From Sabethes cyaneus (Eukaryota > Arthropoda > Insecta > Diptera > Culicidae), in assembly GCF_943734655.1 (NCBI RefSeq), contig NC_071355.1, positions 19,108,268 through 19,172,267 of the forward strand: a stretch of 64,000 nt of DNA. Direction: 5' to 3'. Numbering within the stretch: the stretch's first letter is position 1; each line of letters opens with the position of its first letter. The position numbers were made by a program, and so were the translations under genes. This document shows positions 32,581 to 47,500 of the stretch, piece after piece. Under the pieces are notes generated by a model. It did no database searches. It had not been told where the DNA came from and worked only from the letters and a program-made list of their open reading frames with translations.

Positions 32581-34560
32581 TTTTTTAATTGGGAACCTTG
32601 TAGTTGCGAATGTAAAGTGATGTTTTCGTAACATCTGCAAACACAAAATAGGAAATATAGCAGCCTTCAGAAAAGGTTGCTACATGTTCAGGAGCAGCAT
32701 GAAGTTTTTTCTCAGGCTTGACTTGGCAAGCGCTCTTATGGACAGACGCAAACACTGCAGTTTGAGGTCGGATGGATTGATTTGAAATGGAAGTCGCCGT
32801 ATGAATGAACCCAGAAATTAATTCCGCAATAATCATTTACCAACTTTTGTCACTGGAAAGCATCATGTCCTGTCAATATCCTTACTCGACGGTTACGCGA
32901 AGACAATCTACATGTCGAACATCGAGCTTTACTTTTAATCGGTTGAAAATACTTCTGGCATGCAAAGGTAAAGCAGTTTATTGAAAACATTATAATAATG
33001 TAGATTCAGCTCACGAGTTGAGTTCTCTAACAATATTGTTTGAAGAGCAAGCTCATAAATCACAAAGAATACAATGATAATTCATCGCCTGTGCAAGCCA
33101 CACTTGGGGGGAATATGGGAGGCTGATGTAAAGTCTATTAAACATCATGACAAACGTTTGTGTATCGGATGATTAGAATGACGTTGAGGTGGACAAATTG
33201 TCCAATTTTTTAATCGGCATACCAGTTATCAGTATTCAAGAGCCAACATACGAACCAGTAAAAGCAGGAAGATTAAGTTCTTGGCAGCATATCCAATCCA
33301 AACATTTCAGGAAGCGCTGGTTAGCAGAATATTTTCGTTTGTAATATTGAAATATGACAATCCGTCGTCCCATTAGTGGCGATAGACCGAAAAACTACTG
33401 CACATGACAGCAAAGTCAGAACTGTGACGGTCACAACATCACACCTGAGTAAGGCAGGATAATGAACACAGTAAGAGCAAACAGTCGTGTTAAAATAAAT
33501 GCGATGTCTTGTAAGCGTTAAGTTTTCAGTTGATGCCCAAATTTGTGATTAACTTTTTAATAAAAAATGTTCTTGACAAACCGGTTTTAAGTCTTTTAAC
33601 AGAAGTTTATTTCAATGTCACGTCCTTGGAGGGGTGTATAAGTTTTTGCACGGGCTTTGCATCTATTTAATTTGTTTGAGATTCATGTTTTGTGCAAAAT
33701 TAGGGGTTCAGCTGGAAAAACCCAATGCACCAAATGTTCCCAGTTTTCGACACCTATTACCAATCAACCAGACACACCATTTGCTATGGCTCAATGAATT
33801 GCATGTTATTTTTTGTTTTGTTTTGTTTCGGTTATTTATTTCAAATGTATCACTGATAATAAGTTTTTGCTTTTGTGTTTTCTTCCAAATTGGATTCTAC
33901 TACCATATGTATGTTCTATTTTACACGCTACATTTGTTATTGTTTGCTTTGTTTGTCGGTAAGATTTGTAGCCATGGGTTCTAGCTAAAGATACGCCAAC
34001 GCCTAGATATTAGGAATGCATTTCATTAGCGTTTTTAAAACAGAATAAAATCGGAAAGATTGCTAGTTCCTGTCTAGACAGATTCACCAAAGACGACGAA
34101 AGGTTCAATCGTTGAGCAACTGTGATTCGATTTCAAAGTAATATTTTAAAAATTGCTCAATACCCTAATAACAGGTACAAAGAAACAGCTGTAACACAGT
34201 TCAGTTTCATCAAAATCGAGAGAAAAAACTATCTTTTTAAAGAGAGTAAAAAACCAAACGCTTTGTTTGCTCAACTGCCGTTTCGAACCAACAGGTTTTA
34301 CAGGATTAAAATTAATAAATAGACCAAAACACGTTCAAAATTACTTACGCTTACTAAACCTCTCTCACACGCACGGATCACACAAACTCACGACGAACGC
34401 TTCGGGTCGCGCGCGCGAGTTCGGTTCGATGCTGCAGGTGAGGCACGTGTGCTTCCCGGTCAAGATCACATTAATATCAACTGCGTCGCATTGATAAATA
34501 CCTACATCACAATCCTTGAAGAAGTTGATGGCCAGCCACGACAGTAACGATGGCCATGCC
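32581..34560. other. Noncoding, includes the RNF168 3' UTR
   Basis: No gene or repeat recognised at 32581-34000. 34000-34560 lies directly downstream of the minus-strand RNF168-like stop and should hold its 3' UTR; no clear AATAAA was found close to it. Confidence 0.4.
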
Positions 34561-35599
34561 TTAGTGTCTGTTGCGCGTACTGCGACGCACCGCCGGTCCG
34601 CTCGTCTGCTCGCTACTAGCACCCTCCGTAGGTTCTTCCTTTATCAGCTTGGTAGGTGGCGGCGGCTGCTGCTGCTTACCTTTGCTGCCAGGTTGCTTTC
34701 GGGGGGTTTTGTCTTGATTCTCCACGGTGGCGGCGGTTTGATTGGTCATTCTCCTTTGTTTTCGAGGAGGTTCCTCCAGGGTCGCTGAATCAGCTGAATT
34801 TTGTGCAGGATTTTGGAGGAAACTATCACTTGACTGGGCAGCAGTAAACGTTGGCGGCTGCCGTAGTGAATATGTACTGGTTCTTCGACTTCGGGCTGGC
34901 TGCAGTCCATCTAATCCGGTCCTAGATAGGAAAGAGTCTTTGCCGGTTGGTTCCAGAAACAGAGCCGCAGCTCCTCGCGTCCGGTTGAGCTTCTTCTGCA
35001 ACTTCTGTGCGAATTCAAAATCACGTCGTTCCTGTTCGATCATAGCGGCACGTCGCTGCTGATCGGTAACGATCAATTCTTTGAGCCGACTTGCCTCGCT
35101 GTTGAAGCTTTGCCTTGTCAACCGAGTGGGCTTCGCCGTGGGTTCCGACGCCGATTTGGCCGTTGGGCTCGATTTTGCCTTACTGTTCGGTTGTGGGGAA
35201 AATTTCAGTTTCCGCTTGCGTTGACTAGCTGCTGGTTCCGGCGCTGGTTTTGTCTTTTTTCGGCTATTCCGCTTTTTCTTATTAGTTTGTCGTTTCGCTG
35301 GGGAGGATGCTGCACTGCTGGCCTTGGAACTGTTGGCACTTTTCTTCGTGACACGGCTCCGTGACGAATGCTGCTGGCTGCCCTCGTTCCAGTCACTGGG
35401 GGTTGGTGGGGTTAGCAGGTGGATATTCACCACCGAAAACGCCGACCGACGTGGCGTCGTTGGGTCAATCGGTTTGAACGGACTCTTGCTCGGACTAAAA
35501 TATTCGATGGTAGAACAACCCGCTGCGGATGTTGATGGCAATGGACCGGCGTTCTCTGGCCGAATGGAAGGAACACGAACGATCGCTTTCGGCGAAAAG
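34561..35599 (-). CDS. RNF168-like exon 4
   Basis: 1039 nt from acceptor TTTTAG|CTTTTCG to TAA. Begins C-F-S-P-K-A-I-V-R-V in frame. Basic Lys/Ser-rich stretch, then MIU2/LRM2-like segment about 140-200 residues before the end. Confidence 0.85.
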
Positions 35600-38500
35600 C
35601 TAAAACCGAAAAGTTTGGCTAATCAGTTGGAAGACCTTAAATTCCGTAGTTACAAATTACTCACCAACTCTTTGGGGTGGTAGCAATGATCGGCTTGAAG
35701 TGATTCAACTCCGAACGTAGACTATCGCCGTCATCCGGATCGTCGTCGTCATTTTCGTTGCTGGGAGATTTACGATGTAACTTTGTAGGTTTGACACAAA
35801 GCTCACTCTTGTTGATGTCGGCAATTGTGAAGACCTTCTTCGATCCGCTTGCCGTGGAGAGCTTGTTGAGGATTGAGTGTTGCGATTTTTGTTTGCCCGA
35901 GTCTCCGCCCGCTGTTTGCTGAGCCGATTTGATCAAACTGTACCGACTGGAGGTGGACGAAATACACGAGGAAGATGCCGCTGAGGCTGACGATGTGGAT
36001 GAAATGGATATGACACTGAAAAAGGAAAGGATTTTAATTAGAAAGTTTCTACCGAATTCGCATGAACTTCTCACCTTCCATTGGACACCGATTTGGACGT
36101 TTCGGGTCGACTAGCGTTAACTTGGCTGCTACTGATTACATTAGATGACTGCTGTTGCGCAGCATTGCTTTGTTGGTTATCATTGATGGCGACAGTTGAT
36201 TTCGGTTGCGTGAATGCCGAACCCGACGGGCCAGCTTCTTCGTCATCGTCTACCTCGTGTATGTCGCTATTGGTTGCATGTGACTGCGCTTGGTGCCGTT
36301 GCTTTCGTTCCTCCTCCGGTGTGCTGGTCGAGGACGAAATTGACAGATGGTCGCTGCTGTCCACCAGGTCAATAATACCTTCCTGCTTGTAGAGGTTAAT
36401 GATGTACTTCTCCGAGGCCGCCAGTTCTTTCTTTTTCTCTTCGATTAGCTCCTTACGATAGCGTTGCAGCTCGTTTTCGTACTCTTTGCGGATTTCACCC
36501 GGTTCGCTCAGGTGGATTACAGTTTCGTTTTCTGAAAAAAAAAGTCAGACAATAATAAAATGTATTTTACTATGCTTTGTGAAAATTTTTGGCTTTATCA
36601 GACTAGTAGTACAAATTCTCATTCTACAGCGTCTCATCGTTTTATTTTCGTGGTGTTTCGATAATCAACCCGATCGGCGTTTTAACAGAGCGCACCATTC
36701 GCCCCCATGCTCCGCCTATATGGGGAACCCCGGTTGAATTGAATGCGCAGCATTTTTAACATCTAACGATCGCCTACGAACGGCCATGTCATGTAGAGTG
36801 AACTGTATTTGTGAATTTCTACAAATCTCTCCTCTAGAGAATCTCCGCTGTTGTGATGAGTCTTGCTGATACCACCCTTGTTTTCGAACCGATGAGTACA
36901 ACCCTGATTCAGGATATGTGGGCCAGAGGTCTGAAAAGAGGTTACTTTCAAGGACCTATATGAACGGTGTTATTCGCAAAAAGAGTAGCCAACGACGGGA
37001 GAAGGTTGGATTTCGTTACAATGTACATCGATTGGAGAATCCCGAGGTGATAGGAGCCTTTGTCGAATAACTTAAATCCCAAGTGTCGGAGTTACCATCT
37101 GGTGGAACCGACGAAGAGCAATGGACCGGCATGAAGAACGCGTTCATCACAATCAGTGACGAAGTCCTCGGCAAAGGGCGCAGCGACCCCGAGCTAGAGC
37201 GTCAACGATACGCCGAACTGACACGCGGGACAAGAGAGCCTGAACTAACGCCCTAGTCGAAGAAGGCAAAAGCACCGCCACCAATTGTGATAACCTTTTT
37301 GTTGTACGATATTTCTCGCCGTCTTAGTGATGCCAGGATGACTACTGAGATGCCGCTAAAGGAGAGTGCTGGTCAGTTACTGACTGACCGTAAAGAACAG
37401 CTTAAGCGATAGACTGAACTTATTGAACGACTCTTCTGTGTCTGAAATGTCGGAGAGCAACAAAACTGCAGTTCATCCAAGGGCTAACCCATCTTTGTCA
37501 GCTCAGATAATGTATCAGCTATTCGGCAATATATGGGAAACCGCAACTTTTCCGGTGGACTGGATACAGGGCTATTGGTTAAAGTCCCTAAAAAGGGAGA
37601 CCCAGCTGGATGCGGTGACTGGCATGGCATTACGTTGAATCTGGGTCGCACTTAAATGTAGAGAAGTTCCAGATAAGCTAGTAGTCATTATCCAAGAAGT
37701 CCGTGTTATGTTATAGGGAATAAATAGGTATTCATTCGTTGCTAACCAGTGGTCCGATAAAAAAGTGTTTTATTGAGTTGATGATTACTACATTATTGGC
37801 GACGAGGAGCAAAGTTTTATAAAATATTGGAGATTTTTGGAAGCTCAAATCTTGAAGAATTTCTTGAAGTCTGGTAAAACTTGAAGTCTTGAAGTCGTAA
37901 TCTTGTCAAGTTCTCGAAACAGCGCATCGAATTCAAATTCAAGCCGGACGAAACGATTTTCATTGGAATCATCGAACAGGAAAATTGTAAACTGAAGCAT
38001 GTCGATGGTAATAAAATAATTTTTGTACAATTTATTATTTTCTGATGGTTGAGAATTTGTAACTCAAATTTAGCTGTCTGAGAAAATTTGTGGCCTTCTG
38101 AATAAAAGGAAACGTAAGTTCCAGTCTCTTCGGGTAGATAAATTTAGGGAAATTTGGTTTCCAGGCCATGTATCTGTAAAAGTTTCTGTTTCTGTTTCTG
38201 TTTCTGTTTGCAGCACAAGGTGGGGCAGTTAGAGCCAAGTCTGTCCAGGGCTGAGATAAGGTGGTTGTGATAATGTTAAAAGAATCCGTGCGGATTACGC
38301 TAGCTCCATAATGTGTTGGTGATTATGGATTAATGGGCGGAAGAAGAGTGACAGAACTTGGCTTGATATAATTGTGTGCTTGGTCAATATAGCATAAGAT
38401 GGCTTGTACTTATCTTGTTTTCTCCTTCCTTTGTTTGTTTCCTCGTCTTGCTCGAACCTTTCTTACAACTTCTTCATTCATGGCATCACGGCGTCCTCAT

Positions 38501-41500
38501 CCATCGTTGTCACCAGTATGGTCATCTGTGGCTGGTCTCTTGCCCCCCCTCACGACAACATTGTTGTTGCCGTGAGAAAAAGCGATAGAGATCAGGCAGA
38601 AAAGGGAGAAAAGAAAAGAAAAGAAGAGAGAGTTTTTAGTCGCATGCTAATTGTAATTTTCAAGTTAGTAATATCACGAGAATTCTATGTCTGTCCATCA
38701 CCTATGCTACTACCGACTAACTACTCGCTAGGCTGGACGCTACTCATCTCCCAAATACCCATGTCATCACGATTGACCCAGAGCTGTTCAACAACCTATG
38801 CTCATTAAAAGCCACAGCCGCCTCTTTATCTACCATCTTTGCAGTATTGTAGCTGATGGCGTAAATTTTCGAATATTTTGTGCGGAATATTATTCAAGAG
38901 CAATATTATCGCTCAGAACTATCGAAAAACTACTTGAACTTCCGAAAAATAGAGCAGATGCGATATAATGGGGACTGGTACTCGCTCGTATTATTCCCGG
39001 TGGCATTAATTGCATATTTGTAGCGGTAGTCAACCGATTTGTCGGTATGCTCTTCAGACCGTGGTCAATTGAAATGATTTTGTAACTAAAAAGGGATGAG
39101 GTGGATCAAAAAGAACTTCACTTGGAGATATGTATATATTCCGTGTTAAGTCTTAAGTGTAAGCTGTCACTGAAGCAAGACTTAATAAGATGTTAACGAC
39201 GTTGATAATTCTGTGAGGATGGTATTGAATCGAAAAAAAAAAAAAAAAAAAAAAAAAAATCCTCATACCATGGCCATATAGGGGTAATAGGGGCATAATG
39301 AGCATACGGGGCAAAATGGGCCACCGTTCGTTTGGGCATATTGGACAATCAATTTCGCTAATTTGATTAATGAACTTGTTGATAATGTTCTTAATAAGCA
39401 TCTCAACAAAAATCGCGTCCAAATTCGTTGACATGTCTGAGATATTGAGAAAAAACTCGAGCCGATTCAGGAATGTAAAAATACTATAAGAATTGCAATC
39501 CATAAAATAAGCTCTATAGCCATTTGTTGCGTGCTATGGACTTCTCCACTCCATATATGGTTACTATTACCATATACGAACAATTACTTTGTATGATTGA
39601 GATATTTTTTTGTTTTATCGCATTATTATAATTGTTTTTGATTAGCATGGCTGTAAGGGGCATAATGAGCATGCCTGGCAATGTATTTGTACATAACCAA
39701 TAAAGGCTGGAAAGTAATATAAACATAAAAATGACATAGTCAAGTATAATGTTGCGTAATTGTAAGCAACAATCAACCCGAAAATAGCGGTTACAGAGCA
39801 AAAGTTGTGTCGTTCATCTACCTGCCACTTGAACTGCCATGTTGCATATGTTGTGCAACTGAAAAAAAAATCGTTAAATAGAAACAATCATAAAATAACC
39901 GCTGAATGAAATCAAAATAGTCACCATTTCTCTTTTCTTCTATATGATATAATCCTTTGTTATTTTCCAGTATAAACTGGCTAAATTGGTAACTTTAACT
40001 AATGTGCCCATATTGCCCCGTATGGTGGCCCATTATGCCCCGTATGGTTTTTGAACGAAGCAAAAAGTATCATTTTTTAAACATTTAAATTTAATGGCTG
40101 TTCATAGTCAATCAATATTCTAACATTGATAATTTATCAAAGACATGTCAAATCGTAAGTTTATGGCAATTATTAGAATTTTGATTACGCGCTACATGTT
40201 TTATGAAGCGTTTTGCTTAGGTGGCCCATATTGCCCCTACCACCCCTATTATGTACTATGACCCCATTTTAGGAAGTGGGAATGATGGTATATTGAGGAC
40301 AGCCCTTCGCTATCGCTTGAATCAGCCAGAGAATCGAATACCTGTTTTTACTTGAAGAAGTTTTAACTCTAAAAGATTTAGTTAGAAATGGAATTTCAGT
40401 TGAAGTCTGCCAGCATTGGGCAATGGACAGAACAAAATTAATATCGAGGCTATAAAGCTTTTCGAGAGATCCACTAAGTCCGACCGCGACGACAGCCGCA
40501 AGAATGGAGAGGAGCAGGCCGCCGGTGAGTTGCCACCGTTCGACTTGATGGACTCTCCGACAGAGGCTCATCAACATTAGGAAGGCCCTTGGGAGACAAA
40601 CAGCGTCATACATGGTCATTTTATGTTGTTAGTTGAATACCGTTAACGCGGTTAGTCACAAGACATGCAAATCATTCTAATAAAGGAGGGAATAAGAAAA
40701 AAAAAAAAAAATTATAATTACATCCAAAACAATACAATAGAGGTGACAGTAACAGCAACGATAGCAATATTAGTAATAATAGTAATAGCATAGGAAACTG
40801 ATACAGGAAACACAGCTACTGACTATAACTTCCTGCCCATTAACAATTGTAATTTGGCAGCATAGGTATAAGAAGAATTTCCGACTCATCATAGAACACT
40901 CAAACATATATTCATTCGTACCTATACACCCATGCACACTCATACATGCATACACATGTATACATGTACGTGTGTGTATATTTTTCAGTGCTGTGCTGTC
41001 CATAATCGCATAACAGCCACAAATTCTATGGCAATCTCATAGAAAATGTCTCGATTACGCAAATAAAGACATCACATCATTTTTGAACACTCGTTCGTTC
41101 TAACTAGCGATACATTTTAATTTTCATGAGTAAGTCAAAATCTCATGAATGGTGGGTAGGATTTGGTTTCAGTTTTCTAGAGAAATTTCTGTGCATACCA
41201 GCAATTCATCTAGGGAACCGAGTAAGCCCTCCCGGTGCTTCGGCCCAAACGGATTGAATTTAAAATCAAATCCGTTCGATTTCGCTCCATTCCGCTTTAC
41301 GAGACACATGCTACACATAAAGCTAAATTATGCAATACTACATACTACACATATATCCAACTTAAACTATAAACATTCTACATGCGGAACTAAGAATTTT
41401 TAGGTCGTTTGGCCGAAGTACGCGTCAAACCACCTACCCATGGGAGGGGTTTCCAGGCCATGTATCTGTAAAAGTTGCAAACTAAATGAAGAGAATATTG

Positions 41501-44500
41501 ATTCTAGTCCATTTAAAAAATCAAACGAAGGAAAAAGTTCAGTCCATCATTTTATGAGAATGGTGAAGGCTCCACGTCTGTTCGTTGGGAGGAGTGGAAA
41601 GGTCAATTCTTAGCTTACATGGAATTAAAAGGTGGTGATGAGCACGAAGAAAAGTGTAAAGCTCTAATGTGTTTTGGCGGATCAAATGTGAAAAAGATCG
41701 CTAAAAATGCCAAAGAACCTGATGGCATTCTTGACAACCGATATCGAGCTGCGATTGAGGTTTTAGACAATTATTTTTCTCCCAGAATGTCATTGCGCTA
41801 TGAGAGAAATAAATTTCGACAACTGGTGTTCAAACCATTCGAAAAACTTGATCAATTTGTTTTGCGCCTCAAGGTTCAAGCTAATTTAGGCAATTTTAAC
41901 GATCAAGTTTATGGGATCATTATGGATCAAATAGCCTTCGCTACGCAGAATAATGACAAATTGAGGGCCAAATATTTAGAAGCTGACGTTTCCTTAGATC
42001 AAATGATAAAGATTGGACGAACCTACGAGTCTGTACCTGCACAAGTTCTAGAGCTCCGCGAAAAGCCTAGTGAGATAATCGAGGATAGAAATTTAAATAC
42101 CATCAGAAAATTTGCTAAAACTGATAAAGATAGTGGAACAACGTGTATCAAATGTTCAGGAAAACATTTCAGCAATGATAAAAATTGTTTCGCTCGAAAT
42201 TCTGTATGCAATCAGGAAAAACGGACATTTTGCACGTTGTTGCTGGAAAATTCGTAATGTATTTCATCCATACAGTCGGTAGAGTGGAAGGAAAGGTTAT
42301 GCAACTCAGCAAGGTTTTCGGGCTCAAAATAACGATGCAGATAAACAACAAATGTTTATAAGAGAGATAGACAACACAACCGACAAAGTGGAAATACGGG
42401 AATTATTCCATTTAAACGGTAAACGGTTTATTGAAGCTGCAGTGGGTGGTGTGAAAATTCAATTCGTTATCGACACAGAAGTAGATGAGGACATTCTTAG
42501 TTCTACAGATTGGAAAACTCTGAAGCATGTAGAATTCAAGGCATTTGATGTACGTAATCTTGATGCTGAAATATCAGTATCGGAAGTGAAACATATCGTA
42601 CAACGTTCTTTGTCATAGAAAATGGAAGATGTTCGCTACTCTCCGGATATTCCGCTGAAAAATTAGGCGTGGTCAAATTTTTGAATATAGCAGTGCGTTG
42701 CCGTGCATTGAAGGTAAGAATAGATCATATAAATATTATACATTCAGTGCATTTATATACATTAACAACATAACAGATATGACAGCAATTGTGAAAATTG
42801 ACAAGTCTGTTCCACCTGTTAGACAAGCGTATCGGTGTATACCAATCCCCCTGGAAAAGCTTAGTCTTTCGAAACGAAAAGAATTAGAAGATCAGGATAT
42901 TATAGAAAAGGTATATGCAGCATCAGAATGGGTTTCTCCAATGCTCATGAAACGAAAAAGCGCTGATGAAGTAAGAAGCAAACAAAGCAGTAGTTAGGGA
43001 AATTCACCCTTTGCCAAGAATGGAACAAATGGTTTGCCGGTTGAAAGGCAGTAAATTTTTCACCAAGTTTGATATAAAACAAGCTTTTCATCAGTTCATC
43101 CTTCAAGAAGAATTTCGATATATTACTACATTCATTTCACCATTGGGGTTAATGCGCTACAAGAGGTTAGTTTTTGGACTATCAGCAGATCCAGAACTGT
43201 CCAGCGGCGGAGAGGTCTGAGTAGATGACGTCAGTCTGAGAACGATCGTCAAAGCAAACCGTTACGTAGGTAGTGAATGTTAGTAGACTGGTGAACGTTG
43301 AGGGTTGAGCGCTTGGGTATGAATGCGTGTTGCTCGTCAGCGATGTACTGCTGGACGAACGAGCTCACATAAGGCAGAAGTCCCTCTGTAGTTGTCCATA
43401 TTTCTTTTGTTTCTATTCTTAAGTACTGGAAACATGTGAGCTAGTTTCCAAGCAGAAGAAAATATGGCTGAGCTAATCGATGAGGTAAATAGACGTCGGT
43501 TTAGAGCAAGCAAGGTATCGATACAGTTCTTTAGAAAGACTGAAGACATGCCATCCGGTTCACTGGAAGTTGCACTTTTTAACTTCAAAGTACCCTGCTT
43601 AATCATGGTATCATCAAAAGTCAGGTTAGTGAGAGAATTGCTGAGATTTGAAACGCTGTCTAGCGTCTAGTAGATGCTTCTGTTTCGGACAGCCTTCCAT
43701 CGACAAAGACGCCGGAGGATTTTCGCGAGAACAGTTGACAAACCATATTTAGATTGGTCGTTGTCGTTTCTAACGAACGTGGCTGATGGAAGACCGTCGT
43801 CTTTCCGTTGAACACTAATAGCTTTCCAGATCGACTTGCATTTACGCTTCAGTCAGTCTACGCTCAACATTATTTAAGTATTTACGGAAGCAGTGTCGAC
43901 TAAACTTTTTGCAGCGCTCCATCCTAACGAGTGGGGCACTCGTCAACATATATTCCGGAGCCTGGTTACCAGGCCTTACTTATACTTATTCAGCCGAGAG
44001 CCGGGGTGGCTCTTGCCGTAGCAAGAATTCCTCTCCGTTGTACTCGGTCCTGGGCTACTCGTCGCCAATTCGTTTCGCGTCTCGATCTCGACACACGTCG
44101 GCTTCAACCTGGTCGAGCCATCGTGCACGTTGATCCCCTCTATTCCTGGTGCCGGTGGGATTGTTGAAGAGAACGGATTTCACTACACACTCGTCCGGCA
44201 TCCTTGCAACGTGGCCGGCCCACCGTAGTCTCCCAACTTTCGCCTGGTGTACGATGGGAACCTCTACAAGCAGTGCTTGTAGCTCGTGATTCATACGTCA
44301 CCGCCACTCTCCGTTTGTACTCCGCCAAAAATAGTCCGTAACACCTTTCGTTCAAAAACGGCAAGTGCACGTATGTCTTCCGTAAGCAAAGCTACTGTTT
44401 CAAGTCCGTAGAGGACTACCGGTCTTATTAGCGTTTTGTACATCGTCAACTTTGTGCGGCGGCGTATGCTCCTAGATCGAAACGTCTTGCGGAGGGAAAA

Positions 44501-47500
44501 GTAGGCTCGATTTCCAGCTTGAATGCGTCGTTGGATCTCCTTACTCGTATTATTGTCGGCGGTGAACAGAGATCCCAAATATACGAACTCATCAACCACT
44601 TCCAGTTCATCGCCGTCAATAGTCACTGTCCATGGGAGGTAAACGTTACTTTCTCGGCAGCCAAAAATGCTGATACTTTCTCGGGAGCCTCCTCCTACCA
44701 TACATTTGGTTTTCGACGCATTAATTTGTAACCCTATCCTCTTAGCCTCCGTTTTTAGGCTGGCGTAGATCGCCTCCGCCGTCCTACGGTTTCTCGTAAT
44801 GATGTCGAGGTCGTCTGCAAAGGCTAGGAGTTGGCTACTCTTCTAAGGCTAAGATCGTTCTTCTCGTTTCGATGCCCGCTCGCCGGATCACACCTTCAAC
44901 AGCGATATTGAATAACATACAGGACAGTCCATCCCCTTACCGTAACCCTCTGCGCGATTCGAAGGGACTTGAGAGTGTCCCCGAAACGCGCACATAGCAC
45001 ATCACTCGTTGCAGAGTAGTTTTGATCAGCCGCGTCAGTTTGTCCGGAAAACCGTACTCGTGCATTATCTGCCATAGCTGTTCGCGTTCAACGGTATCGT
45101 ATGCTGCTCTGAAATCCACGAAAATATGATGCGTGGGCACGTTGTACTCTCGACATTCCTGAAGGATTTGTCGGAGAGTAAAAATTTGATCCGTAGTAGC
45201 ACGGGCCCCCATAAAGCCCGCCTGATACTGCCCTACGAATTCTCTTGCTATTGGGGATAGACGACGCAACAAAATCTGTGAGAGCACCTTGTAGGCCACG
45301 TTGACCAGCGTAATGCCGCGTTGGTTACAGCAGTCTAGCCGGTCGCCCTTTTTGTAGATGGGACAGACTACGCCTTCCATCCACTCCTCCGGTAGTTTCT
45401 CTTCTTCCCAAATCCTTAAAATCAGTCAATGAAGTGCCGTTGCTAGCGGTTCTTGGCCATTTTTGTAGAGTTCAGCCGGGAGTCGGTCCTTTCCGGCTGC
45501 TTTATTATTCTTCAACAGACCGATTTGTCGCCGCATCTTTTCGAGATCGGGAGCCGGTACGCTGTTGTCGTTTGTAGGTACTCCGAGGTTAACTTCCATT
45601 GCGTCTCCTACTTCTATATCGCCGTTGAGGTGCTCATCGAAGAACTGCTTCCACCTGTCGACCACTTCGCGCTCGTTTGTGATTAGATCCCCTCCCTCGT
45701 CCCTACACATGTCAGGATTTGGTGTGTGGGCCTTGCGACTTTGGTTCACCTTCTCATAAAACTTGCGGGTGTCATAAGCCCGGAATAGTTGTTCTAGCTC
45801 CTCACGATCTCTGTCCTCGTTCTGGTGCCTTTTCCTCCTCAGGATCGTGGTCATTTCATTTCTCGCTCGTCGATACTTGGCCAATCTCTATCGTGGATAT
45901 ACTCAGATAGTTTTCCCAAGTTCTTTTTTTCCTCTCTATCGCTTCTTGTCATTCCCCGTCAAACCAATCATCTCCTAGGTTCGAAGCATCTAGCTCCACA
46001 GAGGAAGGTAGAGCGTCATCCAGCACGCGCGTGTACTTTTCGGCAGTTCGCGGGTTGTCTAGTTACCGAATATTTAGCCGAGGAGGGCGACTTTGCCGCG
46101 AGGTATACTGTCCATAAATGCATAACAGTCCCATCTGACTTTTCACCACTTTTGAGATAAACCTGGGAATCGTCTTTAAATTAACTGTTCTTTCAATATT
46201 TCAAACAAAAAAGTTATGTTTGTTCCCAAGATGTTGAAAAAAATATCAAACTATGTCAGTCCCATATTACAAATAAACGCATAACAGTCGGATTACCTAC
46301 GAATGGCCGAAACACAAATGGCCGAATCACGAATGGCCGAAACACAAATGGCCGAAATAACGAATGGCATACTATACCAAATGGCCGAATCACGAATGGC
46401 CGAATCACAAAAGGCCGAATCACGATTGGCCGAATCACAAATGACCGAAACACGAATGGCCGAATGTCATATTCGACCGAAAATATTCATAGCCTTCAAC
46501 CTGCGCAAACGTTGGGTATATGCTGTCCTTACTCGCTGCCGCTCGTTCGGACTTAACTAAGGGATAATCCCTAATAGACAGTAAACCTAGGAAAATGCAT
46601 GCACCTAAATAGTGGTTTCTGCAGGGGGGCTGCCCCCCTGCAGTGGCCGGCGCTTCCGACGGCGGGTCACCGGCGCACACTCGCGGCCTACGGCCGTCTC
46701 GCCCTGAATCATCTAGGAAACATTTGCTACTAACACGGTAAATACGTCTCGCACCTTATAATGAAGATGTATTTATAATTAAGAAATATGAGATAAAAAC
46801 CAGGTAAAAACAAGTTTATTACCCTATCACTAAAGCGACCGAAATATTTCATTCAATATCCCGCCGTGTCCATCTTTGTTGACCGCACATAGCAAAGCCA
46901 ACAGTTGTGTCCATTGTTGTTGAACGCGGTTTGCTTTCCGCACGGTAGTTGGTAGTTGTCCTGTGAAAAATGAGTGCAACCGGCGATTCATCCGATGTTG
47001 CTGGTTTCAACGATGAAGAAAGTGCACCTGTCGTCAAAATTGTGTTGTCGCAGAGAGGAAAACCGATGCTTTCCATTGATGGAGTACTATTCAATAAAAA
47101 CAAGCAGGTAATATACGCAACTATTGTTGGTTCCCATCACCTGTCAATGACCAGGATCATCACAGAGCTGCGGGTGGAGCAAAAGGCGATAGAGAGGAAC
47201 ATCCTTAGAATTCTTCAAGGGGATGTTCCGAATTCGCGCCGAGAAATAGACGAAAAAATCTACTCGAAATGTGTTAATGCTCACAAAATGAGCAGCAAAA
47301 ATTTTGTTGACGCAGTTGCGGTTTTATTAAGCGCTAAACAAAGGCGTTCCTAAAGCATGTTTTGTTTGTTTAATAGTAGTAGTTTGTTTTTTGTTTGATT
47401 AAAGTTATTTGTTAGCTACTTGCCAATTCATGTTTTTTTATTGAGTAGTTAGTAGTTCGTGATTCGGCCATTCGTGATTCGGCCTTTCATGATTCGGCCT

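Larger units (their letters stand above)
38156..41476. repeat. 29-nt direct repeats bounding 3.3 kb
   Basis: GGTTTCCAGGCCATGTATCT plus GTAAAAGTT occurs exactly at 38156-38184 and 41448-41476. At the first copy it runs into a TTTCTG hexamer array (38183-38212). This could be the target duplication of a large insertion into the gypsy relic, or two copies of one retroelement segment. Confidence 0.65.

Noticed and set aside
39153..39887. Open frames on the minus strand
   Set aside because: They lie in an AT-rich MITE-like element and overlap its subterminal repeats.
40269..40619. Small membrane protein gene on the minus strand
   Set aside because: One hydrophobic run in an isolated frame without codon bias, homologue or splice context.
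41619..42257. Domesticated gag gene
   Set aside because: It continues into a broken protease and RT in the expected retroelement order, so a relic is the simpler reading.
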